Source: UBA5314 sp964635975 (GTDB taxonomy: Bacteria > Bacillota > Syntrophomonadia > Syntrophomonadales > Syntrophomonadaceae). From it: a DNA stretch of 64,000 nucleotides. A program made the translations under genes and the position numbers. The stretch spans positions 62,001 through 126,000 of the forward strand of contig CAZWPO010000004.1 of NCBI GenBank assembly GCA_964635975.1. The letters are read 5' to 3'. Shown in pieces: positions 26,903 to 35,281 of this stretch (within the stretch, counting starts at the first letter, position 1; every line of letters starts with the position of its first letter). The notes beneath the pieces were generated by a model that did not search any database, was not told the origin of the DNA, and saw only the letters and a list, made by a program, of their open reading frames with translations.

Positions 26903-27469
26903 ATGGTAAGACTGAAATCATCGTGGATGGTATTTTCCCTTTTATTTATCCTGGTTGCAAGCACTTTTTTAAACGGCTGTGAAAAGAAAGAGAATACTGA
27001 TGAGCCGGCGGCCACCGGCCAAAAGCAGGAAGAAGCTAGTGAATCATCAACCTCGCCTATCGCACCGCCCAGGTACCGCGATGGCGATTATGGCTATGGC
27101 GATAAGACGTCAACCGAATCCGGAAGCATTACTCTAAGAATAACCACACAGACCTGCAGGGAAGGATTGGTTTTAAATCTGGTGAAGGACTTGAACGACG
27201 GTTCTAAGATTGCCGACTGGTTCGAAATCAGGCGGTACTTCGGCAGCAGTCTTCCCGAAGAGCTGGAGCGGGCGGGACTGAGCGATAAGCAGGCAGTCTG
27301 GGTGACGCTGAACAAACAGGAATTCAGACCGCAGGGGAACCGTCATTATTTTATTCAGCGCTTTGATGATGGCAAGCCCCCGGACTTTCTCGCCCACGAT
27401 CAGGTTGGGAATATCTATCTGGGCTCCTGGTATGACCTGGATATCCCAGTCCTGATCACGAATCCATAG
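26903..27469 (+). CDS. Small lipoprotein of unknown function
   Basis: A 188-residue lipoprotein. The signal MVRLKSSWMVFSLLFILVA leads to the lipobox LNGC, with Cys at about residue 26. A low-complexity Glu/Thr/Ser linker follows, then a mixed domain (about 75-188) without a recognised family; WVTLNKQEFRPQGNRHYF is distinctive. AAGGGGAG precedes the ATG by about 12 nt. Divergent from DUF3160, whose product is also a lipoprotein, so a shared envelope role is possible. A hairpin follows the stop. Confidence 0.6.
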   Translation: MVRLKSSWMVFSLLFILVASTFLNGCEKKENTDEPAATGQKQEEASESSTSPIAPPRYRDGDYGYGDKTSTESGSITLRITTQTCREGLVLNLVKDLNDGSKIADWFEIRRYFGSSLPEELERAGLSDKQAVWVTLNKQEFRPQGNRHYFIQRFDDGKPPDFLAHDQVGNIYLGSWYDLDIPVLITNP

Positions 27470-27531
27470 ATCTGTTCCAGGCAGACAGTCAAAGAACAGG
27501 GATAGGATAGAAATATGTGATAAAACAGACG

Positions 27532-27561
27532 GCGGGGATGTTGACAATATAACATCCCCGC
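27532..27561. terminator. Hairpin between convergent genes
   Basis: GCGGGGATGTT (27532-27542) and AACATCCCCGC (27551-27561) form an 11-bp perfect stem with an 8-nt loop. It sits between the stops of a plus-strand lipoprotein gene and the minus-strand SPFH gene. T-runs on either side are weak, so it may be a bidirectional terminator of modest strength. Confidence 0.6.
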
Positions 27562-27589
27562 AGATTTGCATGTACCAATTTACATCCTT

Positions 27590-28522
27590 TTACTTCCTTG
27601 GTGCATCAGAGACAGTCTCTTTAAGCGCCGCGAATACTCCCCCCAGTCCCGCCAGGTCTCCCGGAATGACCAGTTTGGTTGCCTGCCCTTCGCCCATGGC
27701 TTTAAGAGTTTCCAATGCTTTCAGTGATAAAACTTTTTGGTCGGGCGCGGAGTTCTTGATCATAACCAGGCTGTCAGCAAAGGCTTTCTGTATCGAAAGA
27801 ATGGCCTGGGCTTCACCTTCTGCCTGGAGGATCTTTGACTGCCGTATACCTTCCGCCTCTCTGATTGCAGCTTCCCTGGTTGCTTCCGCTTTAAGAATGG
27901 CCGACTGCTTTAAGCCTTCAGCTTCAAGGATAGCGGCGGTTTTTTGCCCTTCAGCCCGAAGAATTGCTTCCCGTTTTTCTCTTTCTGCCCGCATCTGTTT
28001 TTCCATAGCGGTCTGGATATCCTGGGGAGGAAGAATGTTTCTTAATTCCACCCGGTTGACCTTAATTCCCCACTTGTCCGTGGCCTCATCCAATATTGTA
28101 CGAAGCCTGGTATTCACTAAATCTCTGGATGTCAAAGTCTGATCGAGTTCGAGCTCACCGACAATATTTCTAAGAGTCGTTGCGGTTAGATTTTCAATGG
28201 CCAGAATCGGGCTGGCAATCTCGTAGGTATATTTAAATGGGTCGGTTACCTGATAGTATATTACTGTATCGATCATCATGGTAACATTGTCCTTAGTTAT
28301 AACCGGCTGGGGTTTAAAATCTGCCACCTGTTCCCGAAGATCAATTCGAAGTCTGAATTTATCCACGATGGGTATAATCACGTTAATGCCCTGTTCGGCC
28401 AGCTTGTGAAATTTGCCAAGCCTCTCCACCACCCCAACAGTTGCCTGCCGGATAATTTTAATCGAGGTAAATAGCAGAATAATAACGATAATCAGCAATA
28501 GAGTATTAATAAACCACCACAT
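27590..28522 (-). CDS. SPFH/Band 7 membrane protein (stomatin/QmcA type)
   Basis: A 310-residue protein with one N-terminal membrane helix (about 5-24), then a Band 7 domain: RQATVGVVERLGKF, GINVIIPIVDKFRLRIDLREQV, DNVTMMIDTVIYYQVTDPFKYTYEI. A long Ala/Glu-rich coiled coil (about 170-250) follows with repeats of AEGLKQSAILKAEATREAA type, and a short Gly-rich end. Such proteins oligomerise in lipid microdomains and control membrane proteases. It is transcribed after an NfeD-like gene, the standard partner. AAAGGAGAAGG precedes the ATG. Confidence 0.92.
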   Translation of the reverse strand: MWWFINTLLLIIVIILLFTSIKIIRQATVGVVERLGKFHKLAEQGINVIIPIVDKFRLRIDLREQVADFKPQPVITKDNVTMMIDTVIYYQVTDPFKYTYEIASPILAIENLTATTLRNIVGELELDQTLTSRDLVNTRLRTILDEATDKWGIKVNRVELRNILPPQDIQTAMEKQMRAEREKREAILRAEGQKTAAILEAEGLKQSAILKAEATREAAIREAEGIRQSKILQAEGEAQAILSIQKAFADSLVMIKNSAPDQKVLSLKALETLKAMGEGQATKLVIPGDLAGLGGVFAALKETVSDAPRK

Positions 28523-28536
28523 ATTCCTTCTCCTTT

Positions 28537-28959
28537 CTACGCTTCTTCTACAAGCAATTTAACACCATCGATTCCCATGATTTTGACCCGAGAATCTACT
28601 TCGAGAGTGTCATGAGCTGCCGCAGTCCAGATTTCCCCATTAACCTTCACCTGGCCATATTCGTGAGGGGTGATTGTGCTGGTGACAATCCCGATCTGAC
28701 CGATAAGGGCTTTAATGTTGCTGTGGGTATCCTTGGTTTTTATAAAACGCAGAACAATAGGCCGGGTAAAGACAATTAGAGCCAGGGTTATGATAGAGAA
28801 CGCGATAATTTGCCCCGATATACCCGGTAGCAGCCCAATACCTACAAACAGGGCAGTTACCAGTCCAGCCAAAGCTAGCCAGAGAAACCAAAATCCGGCT
28901 GTCAAGATTTCTACGACACCACAGACCAGTGCAATGATTACCCAGTGGAGAGCTGACAT
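28537..28959 (-). CDS. NfeD-like OB-fold membrane protein
   Basis: A 140-residue protein with two to three hydrophobic helices (residues 5-72) and a C-terminal OB-fold (about 85-140; IGQIGIVTSTITPHEYGQVKVNGEIWTA). This is the short NfeD (YbbK-type) arrangement without a protease domain. It is paired with the SPFH gene 14 bp downstream, so the two form the conserved stomatin-NfeD module for membrane-quality control. GAAAGGAG precedes the start by 8 nt. Confidence 0.9.
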   Translation of the reverse strand: MSALHWVIIALVCGVVEILTAGFWFLWLALAGLVTALFVGIGLLPGISGQIIAFSIITLALIVFTRPIVLRFIKTKDTHSNIKALIGQIGIVTSTITPHEYGQVKVNGEIWTAAAHDTLEVDSRVKIMGIDGVKLLVEEA

Positions 28960-29106
28960 GAATTTTCTCCTTTCAGAACCTACAACAACATATCTTCCTT
29001 TTCTATAATACTATAAATTTTGTATGCAGAATTGATACGATATGTAAGTGTTTATCTTTTCCAGGAAGGTGTCCCTTACATAACCTGGTACTTAGAGGCA
29101 TTTCAA

Positions 29107-29155
29107 TGCAAAAAGCAGGCCTTGCGGGTGTGCTGTCAGAAAACACGCAAGGCCT
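29107..29155 (-). terminator. Terminator of the acyl-CoA dehydrogenase gene
   Basis: AGGCCTTGCG and CGCAAGGCCT (29117-29126 and 29146-29155) pair perfectly around a 19-nt loop. On the minus strand the stem is followed by GCTTTTTGC. It lies about 20 bp after the stop at 29175. Confidence 0.85.
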
Positions 29156-29174
29156 AATCTATAGACAGGTATTT

Positions 29175-30317
29175 TTAGCGAAGCAGGTCGGAAGCGGCTA
29201 TGAGGCGCTGGATCTCGTTTACGCCTTCATATATCTCGGTGAGCTTGGCATCCCTAAAAATGCGCTCGATCGGGAACTCGTTTATGTAGCTGAAGGCTCC
29301 CATAACCTGCATGGCATTGCTGGATACCCGGTGGACCGCCTGGGAGACGAAAAGCCTGGTCCTGGCAGCATCAGAAGCCAGATTCTTCCCCTCTGAAGCC
29401 CTAAATGCTGTAGTCAAGACCATCTGGCGCATCGCCATCACATCAGAAGCCATCTCGCCGATCAACCACTGGATCGTCTGGAAATGGGAGATAGGTTTGC
29501 CGCGCTGGACCCGTTCCTTGGAGTACTTGACCGCCGCCTCCAGAGCAGCCTGCCCCATACCCACACAGTGCGCGCAGAGCGATAGTTTTCCTATCTGAGT
29601 AGAACCGAGCAGTATCTCCATCCCCTTGCCCCGCATAGCCTCTCCGCCGGTAGTATTTTCATAGGGCACCCTTACATTGTCAAACACTACATCAGCGACT
29701 TCCATTCCGTGCATGCCCATCTTTTCATAAATCTTGGGTGTAGAAATACCCCTGCAGGTCTTGGGTACGAGTATGTTAGTGCACTTACCGCCCAGTTCGA
29801 CATCCTTACAAAACAGAGACATCACCCCGGGGAAAGTCGAGGCGGTAATAAAAATCTTTTCCCCATTGATGACCCATTCATCGCCATCGCGTACACACGT
29901 GGTGCGGAGAGCGCTGGGATCAGAGCCGGTAGCCGCTTCGGTGAAGGCAAAGCTGCCTACGCAGTCACCATCATTGCATATTTCCGGAAGGAATTTCTTC
30001 TTCTGCTCTTCAGTTCCGAATTTATTGATGGATGTCCCACACATGCTGTTAACGGCCACGGTTCCTGCAATTGAACAATATACTCTGGCCATCTCTTCCT
30101 GCATAATAACGTATTCAATATAGGAGTTTCCCGTTCCGCCATACTTCTCCGGATACTGGAGTCCGCAAAACCCCAGTTCTTTAGCCTTTTTAATCAATTG
30201 ACGGGGTGTCCTCTTTTCGCTTTCCATCTGTTTTACCAGAGGAGCGATCTCATTTTCGGAAAACTTCCTCACCGAATCCTTCAGCATAAGCTGTTCGGGT
30301 GTATAATTTAAATCCAC
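29175..30317 (-). CDS. Acyl-CoA dehydrogenase (short-chain type)
   Basis: A 380-residue FAD enzyme that oxidises acyl-CoA at the alpha-beta bond. Hallmarks are FAFTEAATGSDPSAL (family signature 1), WVINGEKIFITAS, and the C-terminal Glu base in YEGVNEIQR (E364), placed as in butyryl- and other short-chain acyl-CoA dehydrogenases. Length is normal. The start is GTG at 30317 with AGGGGG 8 nt upstream. It is not next to etfAB or other beta-oxidation genes here, so electron acceptor and chain length are unclear. An anaerobe with several such paralogues would be typical of syntrophic fatty-acid oxidisers (inference). A possible small ORF precedes it by 16 bp. Confidence 0.92.
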   Translation of the reverse strand: MDLNYTPEQLMLKDSVRKFSENEIAPLVKQMESEKRTPRQLIKKAKELGFCGLQYPEKYGGTGNSYIEYVIMQEEMARVYCSIAGTVAVNSMCGTSINKFGTEEQKKKFLPEICNDGDCVGSFAFTEAATGSDPSALRTTCVRDGDEWVINGEKIFITASTFPGVMSLFCKDVELGGKCTNILVPKTCRGISTPKIYEKMGMHGMEVADVVFDNVRVPYENTTGGEAMRGKGMEILLGSTQIGKLSLCAHCVGMGQAALEAAVKYSKERVQRGKPISHFQTIQWLIGEMASDVMAMRQMVLTTAFRASEGKNLASDAARTRLFVSQAVHRVSSNAMQVMGAFSYINEFPIERIFRDAKLTEIYEGVNEIQRLIAASDLLR

Positions 30318-30333
30318 CTATTAAACCCCCTTT

Positions 30334-30501
30334 TTATATCTCTAAGTACTCCCTTATTCTGTTAACTCTGGCGGGTCCGGAATCCCGTTTGCTCTTCCGG
30401 ACAGCTTTTTTACAGCTTCCTGCTCCTAAGGCTAAAGATCCGTCATACCACCCTCCTTTTAAAGGTTTGCAACCCCCTGATAATTGTGTTGTTCCTTCCA
30501 A
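30334..30501 (-). CDS. Candidate 55-residue ORF upstream of the acyl-CoA dehydrogenase
   Basis: From a TTG at 30501 the frame is open for 55 residues (MEGTTQLSGGCKPLKGGW... RVNRIREYLEI), with two Cys and a basic middle, ending 16 bp before the dehydrogenase start. GGGGG precedes the TTG at a short 3-nt distance. A competing 23-codon frame starts ATG at about 30511 with a good GGGGG site (MGELGRNNTIIRGLQ). Only one, or neither, is real. The region also holds an AAAGGAGGG site followed by a four-codon start-stop (30432-30446). Confidence 0.3.
   Translation of the reverse strand: MEGTTQLSGGCKPLKGGWYDGSLALGAGSCKKAVRKSKRDSGPARVNRIREYLEI
30375..30412 (+). terminator. Orphan plus-strand terminator-like hairpin
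   Basis: GTCCGGAA (30375-30382) pairs with TTCCGGAC (30395-30402) and is followed by AGCTTTTTTAC on the plus strand. No plus-strand gene lies immediately upstream. It would stop antisense transcription entering from the dehydrogenase side, or fold within the leader of the minus-strand transcript. Confidence 0.4.
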
Positions 30502-30818
30502 GTTCCCCCATTAAGGCAACCCCCAAATCCGTGTGTACTGGATATTGAGGTTCACTTTCACCCCTCCTTCACTATTGAATTGCATAAATATCCCCTGTGG
30601 CCCGGGGAAGCATCTTATTAGCTTTTGTTTCTCTTAATTGCTTTTAAAATTGGCTGCCTTTCAGATTGTTTGCTGCAGATAAAGCATAGCAGGCCTTTTT
30701 AGCAGGCTATGGGCAGGATAAATGTAGTGAGAGCCTACTGCTGTTATATACTAAATATAAAATCAATGCCAGTACTTATTAGCCAACGGGAAATTATATC
30801 CTTCAGCGAGGTAATTTA
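30502..30818. other. Intergenic region between divergent genes
   Basis: AT-rich, with no supported gene. CATAGC and GCTATG (about 30685-30712) form a weak stem containing two GCAGGC copies. GCGAGG near 30804 serves as a modest ribosome-binding site for the following gene. Confidence 0.3.
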
Positions 30819-31841
30819 ATGCCGATAATAGACTCAAAATTTAAGCCATCGTGGGTGTGCAGGAATGCCCATATGCAAACCGTTTATCCCACCCTCTTCA
30901 GGGGAATAGGCAGTGTCCGGTACACCAGGCAACGGATCCTAACTTCCGACAGCGACTTCATCGATTTGGACTGGAGTTTTGCCAATACCCAAGTGCCTGG
31001 CAAATCGCTGGCGGTGCTCTGCCACGGGCTGGAGGGCTGCTCAGCCCGGGCTTACATGATGGGAATGGCCAGGGCGTGCAATCTGCGGAATATCGATGCG
31101 CTTGCCTATAATTACCGGGGATGCAGCGGAGAGCCCAACCTGCAAAAAAAGTTCTATACAGCCGGGGCAACCGATGATCTTGATGAAGTTATTACTGCTA
31201 TAAGAGCATCAGACCGTTATGACACCATTTATCTTGTAGGATTCAGCCTGGGGGCCAACCTGGTGCTAAAATACGTTGGGGAAACCGGGCGAGATATGCC
31301 AGATGATATCAAAGCAGCTGTCGCTGTATCCGCCCCCTGCGATCTGCGTTCATCGGCAATCGAGCTGGATAAATTTAAAAACCGTCTCTATACCAAAAGA
31401 TTTCTCAAGATGCTCTGCGAAAAAATAAAAGCCAAAACGGTCACCTATCCCGAGCTCAGGGACATTAATCTTGATGCTATCAGGTCCTTGAAAGAATTCG
31501 ATGATCTGGTCACCGCGCCCTTAAGCGGTTTTATCGATGCCGAAGACTACTGGTACCAGGCGTCCTGCATCAGAGTTCTGAAGAACACTTGCATCCCAGT
31601 TCTAATTTTGAACGCGGCCGATGACCCTATCCTGGGATCGGGATGTTATCCTTACGAACAGGCGCGGGTCAGTGATGATATCTTTCTGGAAGTTCCGAAA
31701 TGGGGGGGCCACGTGGGCTTTATGCCTGGACCGGGCAGCCTCGAATACTGGCACGAACAGAGAGGCGTGGAGTTCTTTTTAAACACCGCCGCCCATCTCG
31801 GCCAGCCTCAGAGCAGGATTGCGGACCTTTTCACAATGTGA
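30819..31841 (+). CDS. YheT-family alpha/beta hydrolase
   Basis: A 340-residue cytoplasmic alpha/beta hydrolase. The N-terminal signature PSWVCRNAHMQTVYPTL matches the YheT/EMB8 group. The triad is Ser in GFSLGANLVLKY (S143), Asp in NAADDPIL (D268) and His in KWGGHVGFMPG (H298). The oxyanion region is LCHGLEGCSARAYMMGMA. Homologues have esterase activity on short acyl esters; the natural substrate is unknown. Length is typical. Weak ribosome-binding site GCGAGG. Followed by a strong terminator; monocistronic. Confidence 0.9.
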   Translation: MPIIDSKFKPSWVCRNAHMQTVYPTLFRGIGSVRYTRQRILTSDSDFIDLDWSFANTQVPGKSLAVLCHGLEGCSARAYMMGMARACNLRNIDALAYNYRGCSGEPNLQKKFYTAGATDDLDEVITAIRASDRYDTIYLVGFSLGANLVLKYVGETGRDMPDDIKAAVAVSAPCDLRSSAIELDKFKNRLYTKRFLKMLCEKIKAKTVTYPELRDINLDAIRSLKEFDDLVTAPLSGFIDAEDYWYQASCIRVLKNTCIPVLILNAADDPILGSGCYPYEQARVSDDIFLEVPKWGGHVGFMPGPGSLEYWHEQRGVEFFLNTAAHLGQPQSRIADLFTM

Positions 31842-31920
31842 TATCATTGACTATAATAAAGTAATAAATGTATATAATTTCAAAAATTATAAATAATCGG
31901 TGGATATAAGAGAGCCTGCG

Positions 31921-31955
31921 AGCTCCATTGCCCTCGGGCAATGGAGCTTTGATAT
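31921..31955 (+). terminator. Terminator of the YheT-like gene
   Basis: AGCTCCATTGCCC (31921-31933) and GGGCAATGGAGCT (31936-31948) form a 13-bp stem, followed by TTGATATT. It lies 80 bp after the stop codon. The loop bases are TC, so the top base pairs must open. Confidence 0.8.
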
Positions 31956-32052
31956 TATTGCATAACTTTAGCTATGCTCACCGGAAGTGCAAAGTTAGCA
32001 TTCATTGCGGTTTTGGGGAGGGATAATTTGACTTGAAGGGAGGTGTTCCACT

Positions 32053-32355
32053 ATGTATGAACAGATCGAAATGCTGCGAAGTATCGTCCATCGCCTGATT
32101 AAAGAGCTTGAGTCGTTCCCGGAGAATCAAGAGAAACATGCCGATTTCTTCCAAAAGCGGGCAAATGAACTTAGAACCACCATAATACTGCTCTGCGAAG
32201 CCGGGGATCATAACTTCATCGGGCAGCCTTTGTTTTCATTCAGCGACCGTTTATTATGCAGCTCAAAAACGAAGATCACCAGGTGCGGATATGTGGCCTT
32301 AAGAAGTTATCTGGATATGATCAAGCCCTCACTGAATAATCCTATTCCGGTGTGA
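32053..32355 (+). CDS. Small helical protein of unknown function
   Basis: A 100-residue protein starting MYEQIEMLRSIVHRLIKELE. The ATG follows GGGAGGTGTTCCACT, an excellent ribosome-binding site. It is predicted helical in residues 1-50 and mixed afterwards, with three Cys. No signal, no membrane helix, no family recognised. It stands between a terminator and a region of remnants. Confidence 0.6.
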   Translation: MYEQIEMLRSIVHRLIKELESFPENQEKHADFFQKRANELRTTIILLCEAGDHNFIGQPLFSFSDRLLCSSKTKITRCGYVALRSYLDMIKPSLNNPIPV

Positions 32356-32469
32356 TGCTTGGTAAATCGCATTTTAATAAGCTAGAACTGATAAGATAAT
32401 AGAATACAGGGGAACAAGGGGAAGCAGGAGAGAAATCTTTTTGCTTCCTTGTTTTGTTCAATATGTCAA
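32356..32469. other. Hairpin region after the small helical gene
   Basis: GGAAGCA and TGCTTCC pair around 32419-32446, with CAAG/CTTG continuing outward, followed by TTGTTTTG; this can act as the terminator of the small gene. The sequence is related in style to the GGAAGC-containing repeats elsewhere in the window. Confidence 0.45.
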
Positions 32470-32645
32470 CTACTCCACTCCAAGCAGTTGCGCTTTATTG
32501 AAAACCTGTATTCCTAAAGCCGCCACCTGAATCTTAACGGCAATATCGCCTTTAACCGAGCTGCAGCGAAGTGCGCGGTTTCCAAATACCCATATAATCT
32601 TTCCAGGACTCCACTTTCGCTTTTATATACTCTCGCCTGTCAACA
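32470..32645 (-). pseudogene. Frameshifted coding remnant, transposase-like tail
   Basis: On the minus strand two adjacent frames read as continuous coding-like sequence: ARVYKSESGVLERLYGYLETA, then, after a frame change near 32550, VKGDIAVKIQVAALGIQVF and a TAG stop at 32470. The style resembles the C-terminus of some transposases, but I cannot name the family. No start site, so it is a remnant. Confidence 0.35.
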
Positions 32646-32835
32646 GTAAAATGTTACTTGAGCTTGTACTCTAAAAATACGATAATTATTAAGGATATTG
32701 TACCGCAGATCGATTGTCACGATATGGGCTTCATGATTTGTGCCCTGTCCGGAAGACTAAGCAAGGAAGCCTATAAAACTAAAGATTTCTCAATTTGTCG
32801 GCGGCTTCTACTCGGCAAAAAAAGGAGCTTTTCAC

Positions 32836-33420
32836 CTGCAGTTATTTAAGTTATGCGCCATATTTTTTAGTATCGTTATTGAAAATATAGGGGTACCTCT
32901 GCCTGTTGAGGCCACTTACATATTAGCAGCCTCTCTTCTAAAGGATGGATATTCCTACGTTCTGATGATTACCATATTGACTGCGGCACACCTTGTCGGC
33001 AGTATCATTGCATTTGGACTGGGCTGGTGGGGTGAAAGCTGGCTGACCAGGCATCTGCAAAAACGTCCCCGATTCATAAAAGTAAGTCAAGCAATCCACA
33101 AATGGTACGCGAAACACGGTAAAGCGACTGTTTTTGCTACCCGTTTTATCGGCTATGTGCGTCCCTGGTCATCACTGGTGGCCGGCTTTGCTCATATAAA
33201 TTTCCTATCCTTTGTCTTCTACACGCTCACTGGTTCTCTCATTTTCAATATAATTGTAATTGCCTTTTCCAGGTACTTGTTGAATCTGTGGTACCAGTAC
33301 GGCTACTGGTTCAAGATCAGCTCAGCCACTATTTGCCTGCTCTCCTTTGGCGCGCTGTTTATTGCACATCACTTATATTATAAGAGCAGCTCAGAAGAGA
33401 CTGTTCAAGAGAGTCAGTAG
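32836..33420 (+). CDS. DedA/SNARE-associated-type membrane protein, probable CTG start
   Basis: An integral membrane protein of 194 residues if it starts at CTG 32836. The frame contains the conserved N-terminal signature ENIGVPLPVEATYILAA, then five to six helices and the DedA motifs GSIIAFGLGWWGE and the Arg-containing ATRFIGYVRPWSSLVAGFAHINF. No ATG, GTG or TTG exists in frame upstream of ATG 32965, which would delete the first conserved segment, yet AAAGGAG lies 8 nt before CTG 32836. Length then matches family norms (about 190-215). DedA proteins flip lipids (UndP, PE) across membranes. Alternatives: a frameshift in the sequence, or an unrecognised start. No partner gene. Confidence 0.75.
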   Translation: MQLFKLCAIFFSIVIENIGVPLPVEATYILAASLLKDGYSYVLMITILTAAHLVGSIIAFGLGWWGESWLTRHLQKRPRFIKVSQAIHKWYAKHGKATVFATRFIGYVRPWSSLVAGFAHINFLSFVFYTLTGSLIFNIIVIAFSRYLLNLWYQYGYWFKISSATICLLSFGALFIAHHLYYKSSSEETVQESQ

Positions 33421-33544
33421 GGACTGGTTTACTATAATCTTTAACTTTTGCGCTTGGGGCGTTTGTACGTGATTAGCGATTAAAAGGCGCTACGGTCATT
33501 CCTGTGCAAGTAGTTAATGCTTATTCCTGTTCTTCTCGGCCAAT

Positions 33545-34084
33545 CTATATTTGAAGCGTTTTGCTGAATATAAACGAGAGCTGCCCAAAGGGTTCGTTCT
33601 CGGGCAGACGCAAAATTTCCGCACTAAGCATCCCGGACTGTAACGATAAAAGTCCGTAGCTCGCGAAGGGGTAAGCCCTTTTATCTGTAGGTGAGCCCGG
33701 ATTAAAAAGCAGCTTGCCGCCGCTTATTTCTATGCCGGGAATGTGGCTGTGTCCGTAGACCACGCACTGGGCCAGGGGAAAGGCCTCCAGAGCCCGGCTC
33801 TTGGTGCTTCCCCTGCTTCCAAAACCATGAATCAAACCCACATGCAGACCCTCCAGGCAGAATTGCTCTAACTCATTCAGCATTTCTACTATTTCATCTG
33901 AATCCACATTTCCGTAGACTGCCTTGACCGGCGCCAGACTTTGTAGTCTATGCAGCACCGATAGAGCCGTAAAATCACCAGCGTGCATGATCAAATCCAC
34001 TTTTTCCAGGTTTCTTAGAACTGCCGGAGGCAGATCCTTCCCCCGTTTAGGAAGATGTGTATCTGCTAGTACACCAATCAACAT
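33545..34084 (-). CDS. YfcE/MJ0936-family metallophosphoesterase
   Basis: A 179-residue enzyme with the full two-metal signature: GVLADTHLP (DxH), HAGDF (GD), VYGNVDSDE (GN), LIHGFGSRG (H) and VYGHSHIPGI (GHxH). It matches the YfcE/MJ0936 single-domain group that hydrolyses phosphodiesters, including small substrates. Length is typical. GGGCAA and a more distant GGGAGGAAG support the ATG at 34084. Monocistronic. In vivo substrate is unknown. Confidence 0.9.
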   Translation of the reverse strand: MLIGVLADTHLPKRGKDLPPAVLRNLEKVDLIMHAGDFTALSVLHRLQSLAPVKAVYGNVDSDEIVEMLNELEQFCLEGLHVGLIHGFGSRGSTKSRALEAFPLAQCVVYGHSHIPGIEISGGKLLFNPGSPTDKRAYPFASYGLLSLQSGMLSAEILRLPENEPFGQLSFIFSKTLQI

Positions 34085-34261
34085 TTGCCCTTTGCTTCCT
34101 CCCTCAAATAAAAAGCTTCTTGTTTTAATTTAACCTGGGCAAGATGATGACATTCAAAAGATAGGGCTATTTAACAAACTATAATAGCTTGGCCAATCGT
34201 TTCCAGGATATAATAATGTAAATATTCAGCAACAAATATACATGCGGGAGATGATCAACAT

Positions 34262-35053
34262 ATGGCCAAGACCGCTCAAACAAGCGATTATGGCAACTGG
34301 GTATCAAAAAAATTACTTGTTCGAATGTTTAAAATATTCCTGGTCTTTGCTTTACTTTTTGGCCTATCCGTTACCGGCGGATGGCACCAGGCAATTATAA
34401 GCTCACTTCTAATCGCCGCCCTAGTCTCCCTGGCAGCTTCGATATATCTCCTCTATGCACGGCGTGAGTTTTCGCCCGAAGGAAGCGACATTCAGAACCG
34501 GATATTGGACTTGCTGCTCGGCCATATAAATTGGTCTGGAGATGGGAAGGTACTGGAAATAGGCTGCGGCAGCGGGTCATTGATTATAAAGCTGGCGAAG
34601 AAATATACCAACGCCAGTTTAACCGGCATTGATTACTGGGGAGGTATGTGGGAGTATTCCCAGCAAAAATGTCAGGACAACGCCCAAGCAGAGGGAGTGT
34701 TCGACCGTATCGACTTTTTTCAAGCTAGCGCAGCAGAGTTGCCATTTAAACAGGAGTCATTTGACCTGGTAGTAAGCAACCTGGTCTTTCATGAAGTGCA
34801 AGATGCCAAAGACAAAAGAGATGTGATCAAAGAAGCCCTGCGGGTCGCAAAAAAAGGCGGGGTTTTCGCCTTTCAGGACCTATTCCTGGTGAAAAAGTTA
34901 TACGGAGACAGCAACGACCTTTTGGCTGAAATCAAAAGCTGGGATATCCAGGAAGTACATCTAGTCGACACCAGCCAATCGGAATTCATTCCCAAGGCGC
35001 TAAGACTGCCTTTTATGATTGGCAGCATCGCTATAATATACGGCATTAAATAA
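34262..35053 (+). CDS. Membrane-anchored SAM-dependent methyltransferase
   Basis: A 263-residue protein with two N-terminal membrane helices (about 24-42, 47-65) followed by a class I Rossmann methyltransferase: motif I VLEIGCGSGSLIIKLAKK, GIDYWGGMW, motif IV-like SFDLVVSNLVFHEV. The fold is complete, but the substrate is unclear; lipid or quinone precursors are plausible given membrane anchoring. GGGAGATGATCAACAT precedes the start. Downstream, GCGACAG/CTGTCG forms a REP-like hairpin at about 35056-35078. Confidence 0.87.
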   Translation: MAKTAQTSDYGNWVSKKLLVRMFKIFLVFALLFGLSVTGGWHQAIISSLLIAALVSLAASIYLLYARREFSPEGSDIQNRILDLLLGHINWSGDGKVLEIGCGSGSLIIKLAKKYTNASLTGIDYWGGMWEYSQQKCQDNAQAEGVFDRIDFFQASAAELPFKQESFDLVVSNLVFHEVQDAKDKRDVIKEALRVAKKGGVFAFQDLFLVKKLYGDSNDLLAEIKSWDIQEVHLVDTSQSEFIPKALRLPFMIGSIAIIYGIK

Positions 35054-35281
35054 ATGCGACAGGGAACGGTCTTCTGTCGTTTGGGATTCAATTCCCCATG
35101 ACAAATGTTGAACTTCAATAATCCGAGCAGGAAAACTATTTTCTGAAAAGAATCGAAAGATACCATTTCAGGACACGGAAGCAAGCAGGCGGGTTCTAAT
35201 GCTCGTCAAAAGCATCCAATTGGAATAAACTGAAAGAGTCAACACATCTTAACCTTAGGGCGGGTTTTTTCGGGGGAAACT

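Noticed and set aside
30444..30459. Start-stop AAAGGAGGG-ATG with four codons as a real peptide gene
   Set aside because: Too short to support by itself; noted only as part of the leader.
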